A stretch of 64,000 nucleotides of DNA, taken from Psychromonas aquimarina ATCC BAA-1526 (GTDB lineage: Bacteria > Pseudomonadota > Gammaproteobacteria > Enterobacterales > Psychromonadaceae). Where the stretch lies: contig NZ_AUAM01000015.1 in NCBI RefSeq assembly GCF_000428725.1, forward strand, positions 1-64,000. The letters are read 5' to 3'. Shown in pieces: positions 16,308-25,260 of this stretch. The stretch's first letter is position 1. The number at the start of each line of letters is the position of its first letter. The position numbers were made by a program, and so were the translations under genes. The notes under the pieces were generated by a model that made no database searches, had not been told where the DNA came from, and saw only the letters and a program-made list of their open reading frames with translations.

Positions 16308-18020
16308 ATGGTCGAGCGCACGCAAATATCTATTATTTCTCAATTGCAGCTGCTCGACCGACTGCAGCATCTTATCTACCTGTCTTCTTCTTTGATCTTC
16401 GTTTCCGGAGAAAAAGGAAGCGGTAAAAGCACACTTGCGCAGCTGCTTTCAAATAAGCTGCCGAATACTATTCAGCAGGTTTATGTGCAGTTAGCGGAAT
16501 CACTGTCAGATTCACAAATCAGGCAGCAGATATTATCGCAGTTATACGAACAGCCGTTATTTAATCCCCAGGATGATCTGTTCACTTCAATGTCGTTACT
16601 GCAAGAAAAACATAATAGCGATGCCGCGCGTTTAATTATACTGGACAATGCGCATTTAGTTTCTTTTGAGCTGTTAACTGAGTTATTACAGGTTATTTCA
16701 CAAAAAGAGCAGTTTGGTGACAATGAGGTTAATATCTTATTTCTTGCTGATGGTTCTAGCAATCAGCAGATGATGAGTTTAATCAAACAGGCTGAGCAAA
16801 AACAATTACGAAAATCTGCCTGTCTGGAGTTTAAATTAGAGCCCTTAGGCAGAGGTGAATCAACCGCCTTATTAAACCATATCTTTAAACAGTTCAGTTA
16901 TAAGCCGCAAATTGACCACCAGGATGCTTTATTAAAGCAGTTGAGTGCCTGTTCTGGGTCTCCGCAGAAAATAATTCAATTAGCTGAGGAAATAACAGCT
17001 GGGACATTAGAAAACAGTGAGCCCTCCTGGCTGAAAGCACGCCTCCCTGCGGTTCTATTAATGCTGTTTATGCTTCTTATTGTCGGCGGTCTTGGTACCT
17101 ACCTGTATCCGCATTTTATAACTTCAACACCTCCAGCAGTCGATTTTGAAGCAAATATTGAAGTTGAGAGTAAGCTTCTGGACGAAATTACAGACTCTGG
17201 GATTACTGCTGGCCAGGAGGTATCAACACCCGATGCTGAAGTTGAGGTACTGGCGGGAAGCTGGTCAAATTCTGAAAAAAAGCAGATAGAAAGCAGCCGC
17301 CTGCAGGTTGGGGATAGTGATCAGGCTGATAAACGAGTGACTATATCAGAGCAGCAGATATCAGCCTTGCCTGATTTTAAAGCGCTCCCTTCTGCAAATG
17401 AACAGGTTGAAATAACTCAACAGAAGCAAGAGACAAAAGTAGAACAAGTTAATGAAGACGGCTATTTAAGCAGGGACGAACAAGATGCAGGGGGGACTGA
17501 ACTTTTGCTGTCAGTCGTTACCCCTGTAGAAAAGCAGCAAAGTATTATAAGCAGTGCGGCCGCCACTGTGACTAAAAACGGACAAATTGAAAAGCCGCTC
17601 AACAGTGAAATTGTTATAGAAGAAACTATAAAAGCTAAGACAGTTCCAGTCGCTGTCGAAACTGCTCCGGTAAAAGTCCATGATGCAGTTAATAAGCCAG
17701 ATTATTACTCAGTTTTTACTGCGAGAGAGAGTTTATTTGCTGTAAAACCGTCTTTATACACCTTACAGCTGTCTGGTATGAGCTCAGAGCTAACTCTGCA
17801 GCGCTTTATATCTAAGCATCAGTTACCGCGAGAAAATGTTTATCTGTATCAGACTATACGTAATAAAAAACCTTGGTATGTCGTGATTTTCGGACAGTAT
17901 AAAAGTCTGCAGGAAGCTAGAGCAGCAGGTAAGAAGCTGCCGGGATCACTGGTTAATATGGACAGCTGGGCTAAAAAATATCAATCGGTACAACAGGATT
18001 TACGTTTAAATAATGAATAA
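16308..18020 (+). CDS. damX: DamX: AAA ATPase-like, membrane-anchored SPOR-domain protein
   Basis: A 570-residue cell-division protein. The cytoplasmic part (about 1-235) is an ATPase-like module with Walker A SGEKGSGKSTLAQ (about 32-44) and a Walker B-like RLIILDNAHL (about 105-114). A membrane segment lies at about 247-265. A long acidic, Glu/Gln-rich linker (about 270-475) leads to a C-terminal SPOR domain (about 483-560) beginning YTLQLSGMSS. SPOR domains bind denuded peptidoglycan glycans at the septum. The position aroB-damX-dam is conserved. The start ATG 16308 has little Shine-Dalgarno sequence and is probably coupled to aroB. Its C-terminal segment closely resembles that of the 28172-29887 protein. 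Confidence 0.93.
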   Translation: MVERTQISIISQLQLLDRLQHLIYLSSSLIFVSGEKGSGKSTLAQLLSNKLPNTIQQVYVQLAESLSDSQIRQQILSQLYEQPLFNPQDDLFTSMSLLQEKHNSDAARLIILDNAHLVSFELLTELLQVISQKEQFGDNEVNILFLADGSSNQQMMSLIKQAEQKQLRKSACLEFKLEPLGRGESTALLNHIFKQFSYKPQIDHQDALLKQLSACSGSPQKIIQLAEEITAGTLENSEPSWLKARLPAVLLMLFMLLIVGGLGTYLYPHFITSTPPAVDFEANIEVESKLLDEITDSGITAGQEVSTPDAEVEVLAGSWSNSEKKQIESSRLQVGDSDQADKRVTISEQQISALPDFKALPSANEQVEITQQKQETKVEQVNEDGYLSRDEQDAGGTELLLSVVTPVEKQQSIISSAAATVTKNGQIEKPLNSEIVIEETIKAKTVPVAVETAPVKVHDAVNKPDYYSVFTARESLFAVKPSLYTLQLSGMSSELTLQRFISKHQLPRENVYLYQTIRNKKPWYVVIFGQYKSLQEARAAGKKLPGSLVNMDSWAKKYQSVQQDLRLNNE

Positions 18021-18840
18021 AAAGAATAGAGCATTCTTGAAATGGGCTGGCGGAAAATTCACTCTGACAGAACAGATCAACCAGCGTTTACCTAAAGGAG
18101 GGCGTTTAATTGAGCCTTTTGTCGGAGCGGGATCGGTTTTTTTAAATAGCGATTTCGATGAATATCTGCTTAACGATATTAACCCTGATTTGATTGAAAT
18201 GTATAAAATAATCAAACGTAAACCTAAGCAGTTTATTCATGATGCCAAATACTATTTCCAAGATAAATTTAATGATGAGAGCACCTATTATCAGCTGCGT
18301 GCAGAGTTTAATGCCAGCAGTGATCTTTATCAGCGCTCTTTACTTTTTTTGTATATGAATCGTCATGGTTATAACGGGTTATGCCGTTATAACAAAAGCG
18401 GCGGTTTTAATGTTCCATTCGGACGATATAAAAAACCCTATTTCCCTGAAAAAGAGCTGCTGTTTTTTGCTGAAAAAGCCAAAAAAGCGACTTTTATCTG
18501 CAAACCCTATCAGAAGTTATTTCACTATCTGCGCGATGATGATGTTTTGTATTGTGATCCTCCTTACGTACCGCTGAGTAAAAGTGCTTCATTTACCAGC
18601 TATGCAAGCAGCGGTTTTACTTTAGATGATCAGGCTAATCTTGCTAAACTGGCAAGGGAGTCAAAGTGCAGCGTACTGTTGAGTAATCATGATACGACGT
18701 TGACTCAGGAGCTTTACCGGGATGCGCTTTGTGATAAAGTGCAGGTCTCGCGTACTATCAGCAGTAAATCATCAACCCGCCAGCCTGTCGGTGAGTTATT
18801 TGCCCTGTTTGCCGCGCAAACTCCTGAAAATAAAAAATAG
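18013..18840 (+). CDS. dam: DNA adenine methyltransferase (GATC)
   Basis: A 275-residue N6-adenine methyltransferase (E. coli Dam: 278) of the D12 class. The S-adenosylmethionine motif FLKWAGGKFTL is at about 8-18, the catalytic motif IV is CDPPYVPLS (DPPY at about 182-185), and GAGSVFLN lies near 38-45. It methylates GATC to direct mismatch repair, replication initiation and some promoters. It overlaps the end of damX by eight bases, so translation is coupled. Confidence 0.96.
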   Translation: MNKKNRAFLKWAGGKFTLTEQINQRLPKGGRLIEPFVGAGSVFLNSDFDEYLLNDINPDLIEMYKIIKRKPKQFIHDAKYYFQDKFNDESTYYQLRAEFNASSDLYQRSLLFLYMNRHGYNGLCRYNKSGGFNVPFGRYKKPYFPEKELLFFAEKAKKATFICKPYQKLFHYLRDDDVLYCDPPYVPLSKSASFTSYASSGFTLDDQANLAKLARESKCSVLLSNHDTTLTQELYRDALCDKVQVSRTISSKSSTRQPVGELFALFAAQTPENKK

Positions 18841-18897
18841 TCTGTTGGCTTTTGCTTCGGTAGAATAAGCACTCACTTTACATACTGGAAGCAAACC

Positions 18898-19572
18898 ATG
18901 ACTGATTATTTAATTGCCCCTTCAATTCTTTCTGCTGACTTTGCCCGTTTAGGGGAAGATGTTGAACAAGTTCTGAACGATGGTGCCGATGTGGTGCATT
19001 TTGACGTAATGGATAACCAATACGTACCAAACTTAACGATTGGTCCTATGGTTTGTAAAGCGCTGCGTGAATACGGCATTTCTGCACCTATTGATGTGCA
19101 TTTAATGGTGAAGTCCGTTGATACTATGATTGTGGAGTTTGCTAAAGCCGGCGCATCAATTATTACCTTTCACCCGGAAGCCAGTGAACATATAGACCGT
19201 TCACTGCAGTTAATTAAAGACCACGGCTGTAAAGCCGGTCTGGTTTTAAATCCGGCTACGTCGCTTGAAGTATTAACGCATGTAATGGACAAGCTGGATG
19301 TTATTTTATTAATGTCTGTAAACCCTGGTTTCGGAGGGCAGTCATTTATTCCCCATACATTGAAAAAACTGCGTCAGGTAAAAGCCTTAATTGAAGCAAG
19401 CGGTCGAGATATCCGCTTAGAGGTAGACGGCGGCGTTAAAACTGACAATATTAAAGAGATTGCTGAAGCCGGTGCTGATATGTTTGTGGCAGGATCTGCT
19501 ATTTTCAGCCAGCCGGACTACAAAACCGTTATTGATGAAATGCGCAGTGAATTAGCCGGCGCCGAAGCTTAG
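18898..19572 (+). CDS. rpe: Ribulose-phosphate 3-epimerase
   Basis: A 224-residue TIM-barrel epimerase (E. coli Rpe: 225) interconverting ribulose-5-phosphate and xylulose-5-phosphate. Signatures: [15 protein letters not shown] (about 7-21), [18 protein letters not shown] (about 33-50), [18 protein letters not shown] (about 141-151) and LEVDGGVK (catalytic Asp near 178). Start at ATG 18898 after CTGGAAG. In E. coli gph and trpS follow; here trpS follows directly after 134 bp. Confidence 0.97.
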   Translation: MTDYLIAPSILSADFARLGEDVEQVLNDGADVVHFDVMDNQYVPNLTIGPMVCKALREYGISAPIDVHLMVKSVDTMIVEFAKAGASIITFHPEASEHIDRSLQLIKDHGCKAGLVLNPATSLEVLTHVMDKLDVILLMSVNPGFGGQSFIPHTLKKLRQVKALIEASGRDIRLEVDGGVKTDNIKEIAEAGADMFVAGSAIFSQPDYKTVIDEMRSELAGAEA

Positions 19573-19614
19573 TTCTGATAGAAAACTATCGCACTGATTT
19601 ATGCTTATAACTAT

Positions 19615-19638
19615 ATTGAGTCTGTATTGAGACTCAAT
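19615..19638. other. Inverted repeat in the rpe-trpS gap
   Basis: ATTGAGTC (19615-19622) and GACTCAAT (19631-19638) form an 8-bp stem with an eight-base loop. There is no T-run, so it may be a weak terminator, a leader structure or an operator ahead of trpS. Confidence 0.3.
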
Positions 19639-19706
19639 CCAGATTGCATTATTGATCAATTTCATAATTATTAAAGCTGCTGTAAAAGCACAGCAAGGAA
19701 AGACAA

Positions 19707-20708
19707 ATGACTAAACCAATAGTATTAAGCGGCTGCCAGCCGTCGGGGTCACTGACCATTGGTAATTATATGGGCGCGTTACGTCAATGGGTGCAAATGC
19801 AGGAAAGCCACGACTGCCTGTACTGCTTAGTTGATCTGCATGCGATTACGGTACGCCAGGATCCAAAAGCATTACGCAATGCAATTTACGACGGTCTGGC
19901 AATGTATCAGGCTGTGGGTATCGATCCGCAGAAAAGTACTATGTTTATCCAGTCTCAAGTGCCAGAACACGCTGAGCTTTCGTGGATTTTAAACTGCTAT
20001 ACCCAGATGGGGGAATTGAACCGCATGACGCAGTTTAAAGATAAATCGCAGAAGAATGTGACTAATATTAATGTCGGCCTGTTCAGTTATCCGGTACTGA
20101 TGGCTTCTGATATTCTTCTTTACGGCCCGAACCGTGTACCGGTAGGCAGTGACCAGAAGCAGCATCTTGAATTAGCACGTGATATTGCAACACGTTTTAA
20201 TAATGCCTATGGTGATACTTTTGTTGTTCCTGAGCCGGCTATTCCAGAGCATGGTGCGCGCATTATGAGCCTGCAGGAACCGACTAAAAAAATGTCGAAA
20301 TCAGATGATAATGTTAAAAACTTTATAGGTTTATTAGAAGATCCTAAAAAAATCTTAAAAAAAATCAAAAGTGCGGAAACAGATTCAGATGAACAGGCAC
20401 GTATCTATTTTGACACCCTTGAAAAACCAGGGGTCTCAAATTTATTAACTCTGCTTTCCTGTTCAACGGGTAAAACAATTGACAGTTTAATCCCTGAATA
20501 CGAAGATAAAATGTACGGGCACCTGAAGAAAGATACAGCTGAAGCGGTTGTCACTTTATTGGAGCCTATTCAGGCGCGTTATAAAGAGCTGCGTGAAGAT
20601 GAAACTGCATTACAGGCGATTGCTCGTGTAGGGGCCGCTAAAGCGCGTGAACGTGCTGCTGTGACCCTGGCTGAGGTTTATGACAAAATCGGTTTCCTGC
20701 CGAAATAA
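19707..20708 (+). CDS. trpS: Tryptophanyl-tRNA synthetase
   Basis: A 333-residue class I aminoacyl-tRNA synthetase (E. coli TrpS: 334). The HIGH-like motif is [14 protein letters not shown] (about 13-26, reading TIGN) and the KMSKS loop is KKMSKSDDN (about 195-203). Start at ATG 19707 after AAGGAAAG. It is the last gene of the dam-rpe-trpS region and is followed by a terminator. Confidence 0.97.
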   Translation: MTKPIVLSGCQPSGSLTIGNYMGALRQWVQMQESHDCLYCLVDLHAITVRQDPKALRNAIYDGLAMYQAVGIDPQKSTMFIQSQVPEHAELSWILNCYTQMGELNRMTQFKDKSQKNVTNINVGLFSYPVLMASDILLYGPNRVPVGSDQKQHLELARDIATRFNNAYGDTFVVPEPAIPEHGARIMSLQEPTKKMSKSDDNVKNFIGLLEDPKKILKKIKSAETDSDEQARIYFDTLEKPGVSNLLTLLSCSTGKTIDSLIPEYEDKMYGHLKKDTAEAVVTLLEPIQARYKELREDETALQAIARVGAAKARERAAVTLAEVYDKIGFLPK

Positions 20709-20719
20709 GTAAAACAACA

Positions 20720-20746
20720 AGAAGGCTAAACTTATTAGCCTTCTTT
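20720..20746 (+). terminator. Terminator after trpS
   Basis: GAAGGCTA pairs with TAGCCTTC around the seven-base loop AACTTAT, followed by TTTAG; a second T-rich segment follows. It begins 12 bp after the trpS stop. Confidence 0.75.
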
Positions 20747-21154
20747 AGCCTTTCTTAATATCACCCCGACTTCCTGTATTTTTTTGCCCAATAAAGTAAT
20801 TATTTCCAGAATAGAAAACCGCACTTTTAGCGACAATAATAACTATTATAACGGCAGCTCAATACTTGTTGATTAACTGTACGATTTTATTAATACTATT
20901 GTGTTTGTTTTTTTATTTATGTTTATTTAAATAATTGTTAAAAAAAGCTGCTTGTGAACAACGAATGCTGCTCAATTTATCTATGTATATACGCTTGGAT
21001 TTACAGTAAATAAGAGTTCTTCTTAGAATGTATGATGTAAGAAACAATAAATTCAAGCATAAGAGCGTATTTTTACCTTGTCCTTGTTTAGTTTATATTG
21101 CATTTATATTATATTGTGCTTTTTTGGCTCTTATATATTTAAAAGGACTTTTGC
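20747..21154. other. AT-rich intergenic region upstream of the Ig-like lipoprotein
   Basis: About 400 bp with long A/T runs (T-rich around 20880-20935) and no RNA gene I can recognise. It should contain the promoter of the 21155 gene, but several TATATT-like hexamers around 21094-21115 make a single choice unreliable. A 63-codon frame at 21028-21219 overlaps the lipoprotein start in another frame and is probably chance. Confidence 0.5.
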
Positions 21155-22573
21155 ATGCGATTACAGCCCACTCTTCTTTCCGGATTACTAGCTGGATTAC
21201 TTTCAGCCTGTGGCGGTAGCCTTGAAGGTGAAACAACAGCAACAACTACACCTTCGACAACAACTACAACAACGACAACAACAAGTGGAGCTGTAAGTAC
21301 GGCCCCGGTAGTTGATGTTGCAACGGGTAAAGCTTCTTACTTTACGTATGCAGGTGCATCGCCTGAATGGATTACAATTAAAGGTACTGGTGCAGTCAAC
21401 ACTCAAGAAAATTCAACGGTTACATTTAAATTAGTTGATGCAAATGGTGCGGCAATTGTTGGCGAACCGGTAACATTTACATTGCTTATAAAACCTGCTG
21501 GTACCATTCTTGATCCAGATACGGTTACTGCTGTCTCTGATGATTCCGGTATGGTCAGTACACTAATAAAATCTGGTGAAGTAGCTGGCCCTGTTAGTAT
21601 AAAAGTTGTGTCAGACAATAATCCTGATATTTCTAAAACATCAAATGGGTTGAGTGTTTCAACGGGTTATCCGGATCAGGATAGTTTTTCAATATCTATT
21701 GATAATTTTTCTCCGGAAGGTTTAGACTACGATGGTGTTGAGGTTGGTGTAACCATTCGATTGGGCGGTGGAGAAGACAATACAGCTATTCCAGATGGAA
21801 CGGTTGTTAATTTTAGAACTAATGCTGGGAAAATAACGGATGAAACAGGCACGTTATCATATTGTAAAACAGCCGGCAGCCTTTGTAAGGTGAAATGGAC
21901 TTCCCAACGTCCGCATTCAGATAATGGACGTGCGACTATAACGGCTTACAGCATTGGTGAAGAGAGCTTTACTGATTTAAACAGAGATGGTTTATATTCA
22001 GAAGGCGAAGCTTTTATTGATAACCCTGAAGCTTTCTCTGATTATAACAATAACGGTGTTCAGGATGGAACGGAATGGTATTCAGATAAAAATGTTGATC
22101 AAAGTTACTCTTTGGGTGATGCGAAGTACACTGGAATGCAATGCCCAGAGAATGCTGATTACTGTAATCGAGACTTAGTTAATATATTTTCGAATGCGGA
22201 AATTGTTATGTCAGGGAGCTTTCAGACTTGTAAATTTACGGATTTGTCCGGTGCAGAACTATCAACCGTTGATTTAACAACAGCAACAGGCAGTGAATCG
22301 GTAAAAGTCAACGTGTCTGTTTTTGATGACAATAAGAATGTACCTCCATCCGGTTCAACGATCTCTTCGGATATTGGCAATGGAACATTAGCGGGTAAAT
22401 CGGCATGGACTATTAAAAATTCAGTTGCTCATTCATTTGATTTTATTGCTGAATTCACAAGAGAGGCGGAATTGAATGAACGTACATCAGGCACTGCCAC
22501 TTTTACTATAACTACACCTAAAGGAAATGAAACTCCTTGTTCTCTTACTGTTATAGATGATCCTAAAGCGTAA
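21155..22573 (+). CDS. Surface/periplasmic Ig-like domain lipoprotein
   Basis: A 472-residue lipoprotein. The signal peptide ends in lipobox LLSAC (Cys at about 19), followed by GGS, so it is probably sorted to the outer membrane. A Thr-rich linker (about 28-45, nearly pure Thr) leads to Ig-like beta domains of the invasin/Big_1 type: about 70-170 (VTFKLVDANGAAIVGEPVTF, SDDSGMVSTLI) and about 175-265 (IPDGTVVNFRTNAG, GRATITAYSIGEE), then a third from about 350. Between them, about 268-325 holds acidic loops resembling calcium-binding repeats (DLNRDGLYSEGEAF, DYNNNGVQDGTEW, DKNVDQSY). Cysteines near 237/243, 321/328, 348 and 464 suggest disulfides. The start has a good AAAGGA site. Specific ligand unknown; adhesion is only an inference. 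Confidence 0.82.
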   Translation: MRLQPTLLSGLLAGLLSACGGSLEGETTATTTPSTTTTTTTTTSGAVSTAPVVDVATGKASYFTYAGASPEWITIKGTGAVNTQENSTVTFKLVDANGAAIVGEPVTFTLLIKPAGTILDPDTVTAVSDDSGMVSTLIKSGEVAGPVSIKVVSDNNPDISKTSNGLSVSTGYPDQDSFSISIDNFSPEGLDYDGVEVGVTIRLGGGEDNTAIPDGTVVNFRTNAGKITDETGTLSYCKTAGSLCKVKWTSQRPHSDNGRATITAYSIGEESFTDLNRDGLYSEGEAFIDNPEAFSDYNNNGVQDGTEWYSDKNVDQSYSLGDAKYTGMQCPENADYCNRDLVNIFSNAEIVMSGSFQTCKFTDLSGAELSTVDLTTATGSESVKVNVSVFDDNKNVPPSGSTISSDIGNGTLAGKSAWTIKNSVAHSFDFIAEFTREAELNERTSGTATFTITTPKGNETPCSLTVIDDPKA

Positions 22574-22593
22574 AATATATATTTTACAATAAT

Positions 22594-22621
22594 AAAAAAG
22601 GAGCCTCGGCTCCTTTTTTAT
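22594..22621 (+). terminator. Terminator after the Ig-like lipoprotein
   Basis: AAAAAAGGAGCC pairs with GGCTCCTTTTTT around a two-base centre (TC, functionally a four-base loop), with A and T runs on both sides. It may also act on the opposite strand downstream of gloA (ending at 22647). Confidence 0.88.
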
Positions 22622-22646
22622 TATCTATAAAGACCGTTATTAAAAC

Positions 22647-23051
22647 TTAACCTAGCCCTTTTCCCGCATCTTTTTTATTGATCAGTTCAATCATATAACC
22701 GTCCGGATCTTTTACAAAAGCAATCACTGTTGAACCTCCTTTTACCGGGCCGGCTTCACGAGTAATTTCTCCGCCCATGCTTTTTATCGTTTCGCAGGTC
22801 GCATATATATCATCGCATTCAATGGCAATATGACCATAGGCATCACCTAGCTCATATTCACTGGTATCCCAGTTATAGGTCAGCTCGAGTACTGTGGTAT
22901 CGGCCTCATCACCATAACCTAAAAAAGCCAGTGTATATTTGTATTCATTGTTTTCAGACTGGCGGATTAAATTCATATTTAAAACTTTAGTATAAAAGTC
23001 AATGGACTTTTGTAAGTCAGCAACACGTAACATAGTATGTAATAAGCGCAT
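22647..23051 (-). CDS. gloA: Lactoylglutathione lyase (glyoxalase I)
   Basis: A 134-residue metalloenzyme (E. coli GloA: 135) isomerising the methylglyoxal-glutathione hemithioacetal to S-lactoylglutathione. Metal ligands are visible: His5 in LLHTMLRV, Glu56 in VLELTYNW, His74 in [10 protein letters not shown] and Glu122 in [10 protein letters not shown]. Its substrate can come from MgsA, encoded about 20 kb away. Start at ATG 23051 after AGAGG. Confidence 0.96.
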   Translation of the reverse strand: MRLLHTMLRVADLQKSIDFYTKVLNMNLIRQSENNEYKYTLAFLGYGDEADTTVLELTYNWDTSEYELGDAYGHIAIECDDIYATCETIKSMGGEITREAGPVKGGSTVIAFVKDPDGYMIELINKKDAGKGLG

Positions 23052-23093
23052 ATTAACCTCTAGATATTATTGAAAATTAAATAGTTAAGAAAC

Positions 23094-23121
23094 AAAAAAG
23101 CCACCGCAAAGGTGGCTTGAA
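23094..23121 (-). terminator. Terminator of the cytochrome c5 gene
   Basis: On the minus strand AAGCCACC-TTTGC-GGTGGCTT is followed by TTTTTG, immediately downstream of the cytochrome gene ending at 23144 and upstream of gloA. Confidence 0.88.
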
Positions 23122-23143
23122 AAATAAGTATTGGGGCTGTGTT

Positions 23144-23569
23144 TTAAAGCAGGCCTTTGGTTAAGAACTCGACCGTATCGGCCATTTCTTGATCACTACA
23201 GTCTGCACATGTTCCTTTGGCCGGCATTGCATTTAAGCCTTCAAGCGCATGTTTTAATAAGGTTTTCTGGCCCTGGGCTAGGCGAGGCTCCCATGCCGCC
23301 GCATCACCTTTTTTCGGTGCGCCGGCTGCCCCCGTTGCATGGCAGGCAACACAGTAAGTGTTATAGATTTTTTCACCATCACGCGGACCGGCAGGCTCCT
23401 CTGGTTCTGAGTTTTGAGCTGCTGCAATTTCACCATCTAAATAAACATCACCTACCGGCGCAATACGCTCAGCAATGGCATCTTCTGAAAAATCCTGAGC
23501 AAAACTTGCAGTAGTGAACAAACAGATTGTTAAGCCGATCAGCAGGGTGATACGTTTAATAAGATGCAC
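23144..23569 (-). CDS. Cytochrome c5 family protein
   Basis: A 141-residue periplasmic monohaem cytochrome c. The frame could begin at TTG 23581, but GTG 23569 is better placed behind GGAG and gives a clean signal peptide (VHLIKRITLLIGLTICLFTTASFAQ, cleavage after FA). The haem-binding CVACH (about residue 72) is followed by a GAAGAPKKGD loop, and the axial methionine is expected in LNAMPAKG. The C-terminal KGTCADCSDQEMADTVEFL with its two cysteines is characteristic of cytochrome c5 (disulfide). It carries electrons in respiration; its partner is not given by context. Monocistronic, with its own terminator. Confidence 0.9.
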   Translation of the reverse strand: MHLIKRITLLIGLTICLFTTASFAQDFSEDAIAERIAPVGDVYLDGEIAAAQNSEPEEPAGPRDGEKIYNTYCVACHATGAAGAPKKGDAAAWEPRLAQGQKTLLKHALEGLNAMPAKGTCADCSDQEMADTVEFLTKGLL

Positions 23570-23660
23570 TATAAACTCCAATTTTATGTTGGTAATGATT
23601 ATGTTGTAAAAATGTTAATTATAACGAGGTTGTTTATAACTACCAATCTCTTTATGGGCA

Positions 23661-24257
23661 TTATTGTTTCCAGTTCACTATTTTTTTCTCTTTGCCTGTT
23701 AATAAGCGTCGAATGTTACTGATATGACGAAGAATAATTAACACTGAAAGCATAATTACCGGCGTAGTGAATTCCGGTTTTATAAACTCCACAAAAACTG
23801 GTGCCAGGATTGCGGTAACAATAGCAGCTAATGAGGCATAGCCGCTGACGGCGATGGTAAACAGCCAGGTTAAAAGTAGAAGGCCGGTCATATCCATGCC
23901 GAGAGGAAGAAGAGTACCGAGACCGGTGGCGACAGCTTTGCCGCCTTTAAACTGGAAATAGGGAGGGAAAATATGACCAAGGCAGGTGGCGATACCTACT
24001 AAACCGATTGCAAACGGTGAGTAACCAATAAAATAAGCAAGGTATACGGGAATAGTACCTTTTAACAGATCAAAAATAAGGACCGCGCTGGCCGCCTGTG
24101 CGTGGTGTAAGCGCAGAATATTCGTCGCTCCCGGATTTTTTGAACCGTGCGCGCGGGGATCCGGCCACCCTTTTAGCCTGCACAGTAATATTGCGCCGTT
24201 CAGCCCGCCGATCAGATAAGCCGCGCTGATAAATAATAAAGTGGTCAGGATAATCAT
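23661..24257 (-). CDS. plsY: Glycerol-3-phosphate acyltransferase PlsY
   Basis: A 198-residue polytopic inner-membrane protein (E. coli PlsY/YgiH: 205) that transfers an acyl group from acyl-phosphate to glycerol-3-phosphate. The conserved loops are SAAYLIGGLNGAILL and DPRAHGSKNPGATNILR (about 31-50, the motif with GSKNPGATN), LGHIFPPYFQFKGGKAVATGLGTLL (about 92-116), and the third motif near the C-terminus. About five membrane segments. It is divergent from folB as in E. coli. The window also encodes PlsB, so both G3P acyltransferase types are present. Confidence 0.95.
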   Translation of the reverse strand: MIILTTLLFISAAYLIGGLNGAILLCRLKGWPDPRAHGSKNPGATNILRLHHAQAASAVLIFDLLKGTIPVYLAYFIGYSPFAIGLVGIATCLGHIFPPYFQFKGGKAVATGLGTLLPLGMDMTGLLLLTWLFTIAVSGYASLAAIVTAILAPVFVEFIKPEFTTPVIMLSVLIILRHISNIRRLLTGKEKKIVNWKQ

Positions 24258-24394
24258 TTGTATTTATTTCTTCTCGATCAGGTAAAATACTGCACTTTAA
24301 TAAGCTGCTGCTAAAAAGGTCATTGATTACAACCTGATAGTACGTGGATTTTTGTGTAAGAGATAGCGTTTTAAAATAACAAATAGGTTCTTCA

Positions 24395-24748
24395 ATGGAT
24401 ATTGTTTTTATTAAACAGTTAGAAGTTATCAGCACTATAGGTGTTTATGACTGGGAAAAATCGTTACAGCAGAAACTCTACTTTGATTTAGAGATGGCGT
24501 TTGATAACAGACCAGCTGCGGCCGATGACGATATAAATTTAGCGCTTAATTATTTCAGTGTATCTGAAACGGTGAATAAGTTTGCCCAAAGCCATCAGTT
24601 TGAACTGCTTGAAACAATGGCTGAACGAGTTGCTTCTCTTATTATGGAGCAGTATCCGGTTCCCTGGATAAAAGTAACCCTGCATAAACCCGGAGCATTG
24701 CCAAAAGCACAGTCATTAGGTGTGCAGATCGAGCGTGGTACCCGCTAG
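24395..24748 (+). CDS. folB: Dihydroneopterin aldolase
   Basis: A 117-residue protein (E. coli FolB: 122) converting dihydroneopterin to 6-hydroxymethyl-dihydropterin and glycolaldehyde in folate synthesis. Family features: DIVFIKQLEVISTIGVYDWE (about 2-21), FDLEMAFD, ALNYFSVSETV with the conserved Tyr (about 50), LLETMAERVA (about 70) and WIKVTLHKPGALPKA with the catalytic Lys near residue 101. It is coupled to folK by overlap: the TAG stop and GTG start share one G. Confidence 0.95.
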   Translation: MDIVFIKQLEVISTIGVYDWEKSLQQKLYFDLEMAFDNRPAAADDDINLALNYFSVSETVNKFAQSHQFELLETMAERVASLIMEQYPVPWIKVTLHKPGALPKAQSLGVQIERGTR

Positions 24749-25230
24749 TGGCACAGGTTTTTATCGGTATCGGTTCAAGCATCAATAAACGCATCAATGT
24801 CCGCCTGGGATTGACCTCTTTACGAGCTGAGTTTGGTGATTTAAAGATCTCGCCGCTGTATGAAAGTGAAGCCGTGGGTTTTTCCGGTGTTAATTTTTAT
24901 AATCTGGTGGTTGAACTGCATAGTGATCTAGATGTTCATGCATTGATTGTTAAATTAAAAGCAATTGAACGAAAGCACGGCCGAGAAGAGAATGCACTCA
25001 AGTTTGCACCGCGAACCTTAGATCTGGATCTGCTTTTATATGACCAGCAGATTGATGCTGAGATCGATCTGCCGCGCGCTGAAATAACCAGAAATGCATT
25101 TGTATTAAAACCGTTAGCTGAATTAGCACCGCTGTTAATACACCCCGCTTTAGGAAAGACCTACCAGAAACTCTGGCAGGATTACCCGAAAGACAAACAA
25201 AAATTATGGAGAGTTGAAGATTTACTTTAA
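24748..25230 (+). CDS. folK: 6-hydroxymethyl-dihydropterin pyrophosphokinase
   Basis: A 160-residue HPPK enzyme that uses ATP to pyrophosphorylate the FolB product. Motifs: FIGIGSSINKRINV (about 4-17), FYNLVVELHSDL (about 51-62) and the signature RTLDLDLLLYD (about 92-102) with the two Mg-binding aspartates. The start is GTG at 24748, overlapping the folB stop. In E. coli folK is with pcnB; here folB and folK form one coupled pair, so consecutive enzymes are co-produced. Confidence 0.95.
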   Translation: MAQVFIGIGSSINKRINVRLGLTSLRAEFGDLKISPLYESEAVGFSGVNFYNLVVELHSDLDVHALIVKLKAIERKHGREENALKFAPRTLDLDLLLYDQQIDAEIDLPRAEITRNAFVLKPLAELAPLLIHPALGKTYQKLWQDYPKDKQKLWRVEDLL

Positions 25231-25260
25231 CTTTACCCCTGAATAAGAAAGAGAACAAAA

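Noticed and set aside
16308-18020. DamX and the 28172 protein as simple duplicates of each other
   Set aside because: Only the C-terminal SPOR portion is alike; the ATPase half of the 28172 protein follows GspA, so a chimera explains it better.
21028-21219. 63-codon ORF upstream of the Ig-like lipoprotein
   Set aside because: It overlaps the lipoprotein start in another frame, lacks a ribosome-binding site and has no recognisable motif.
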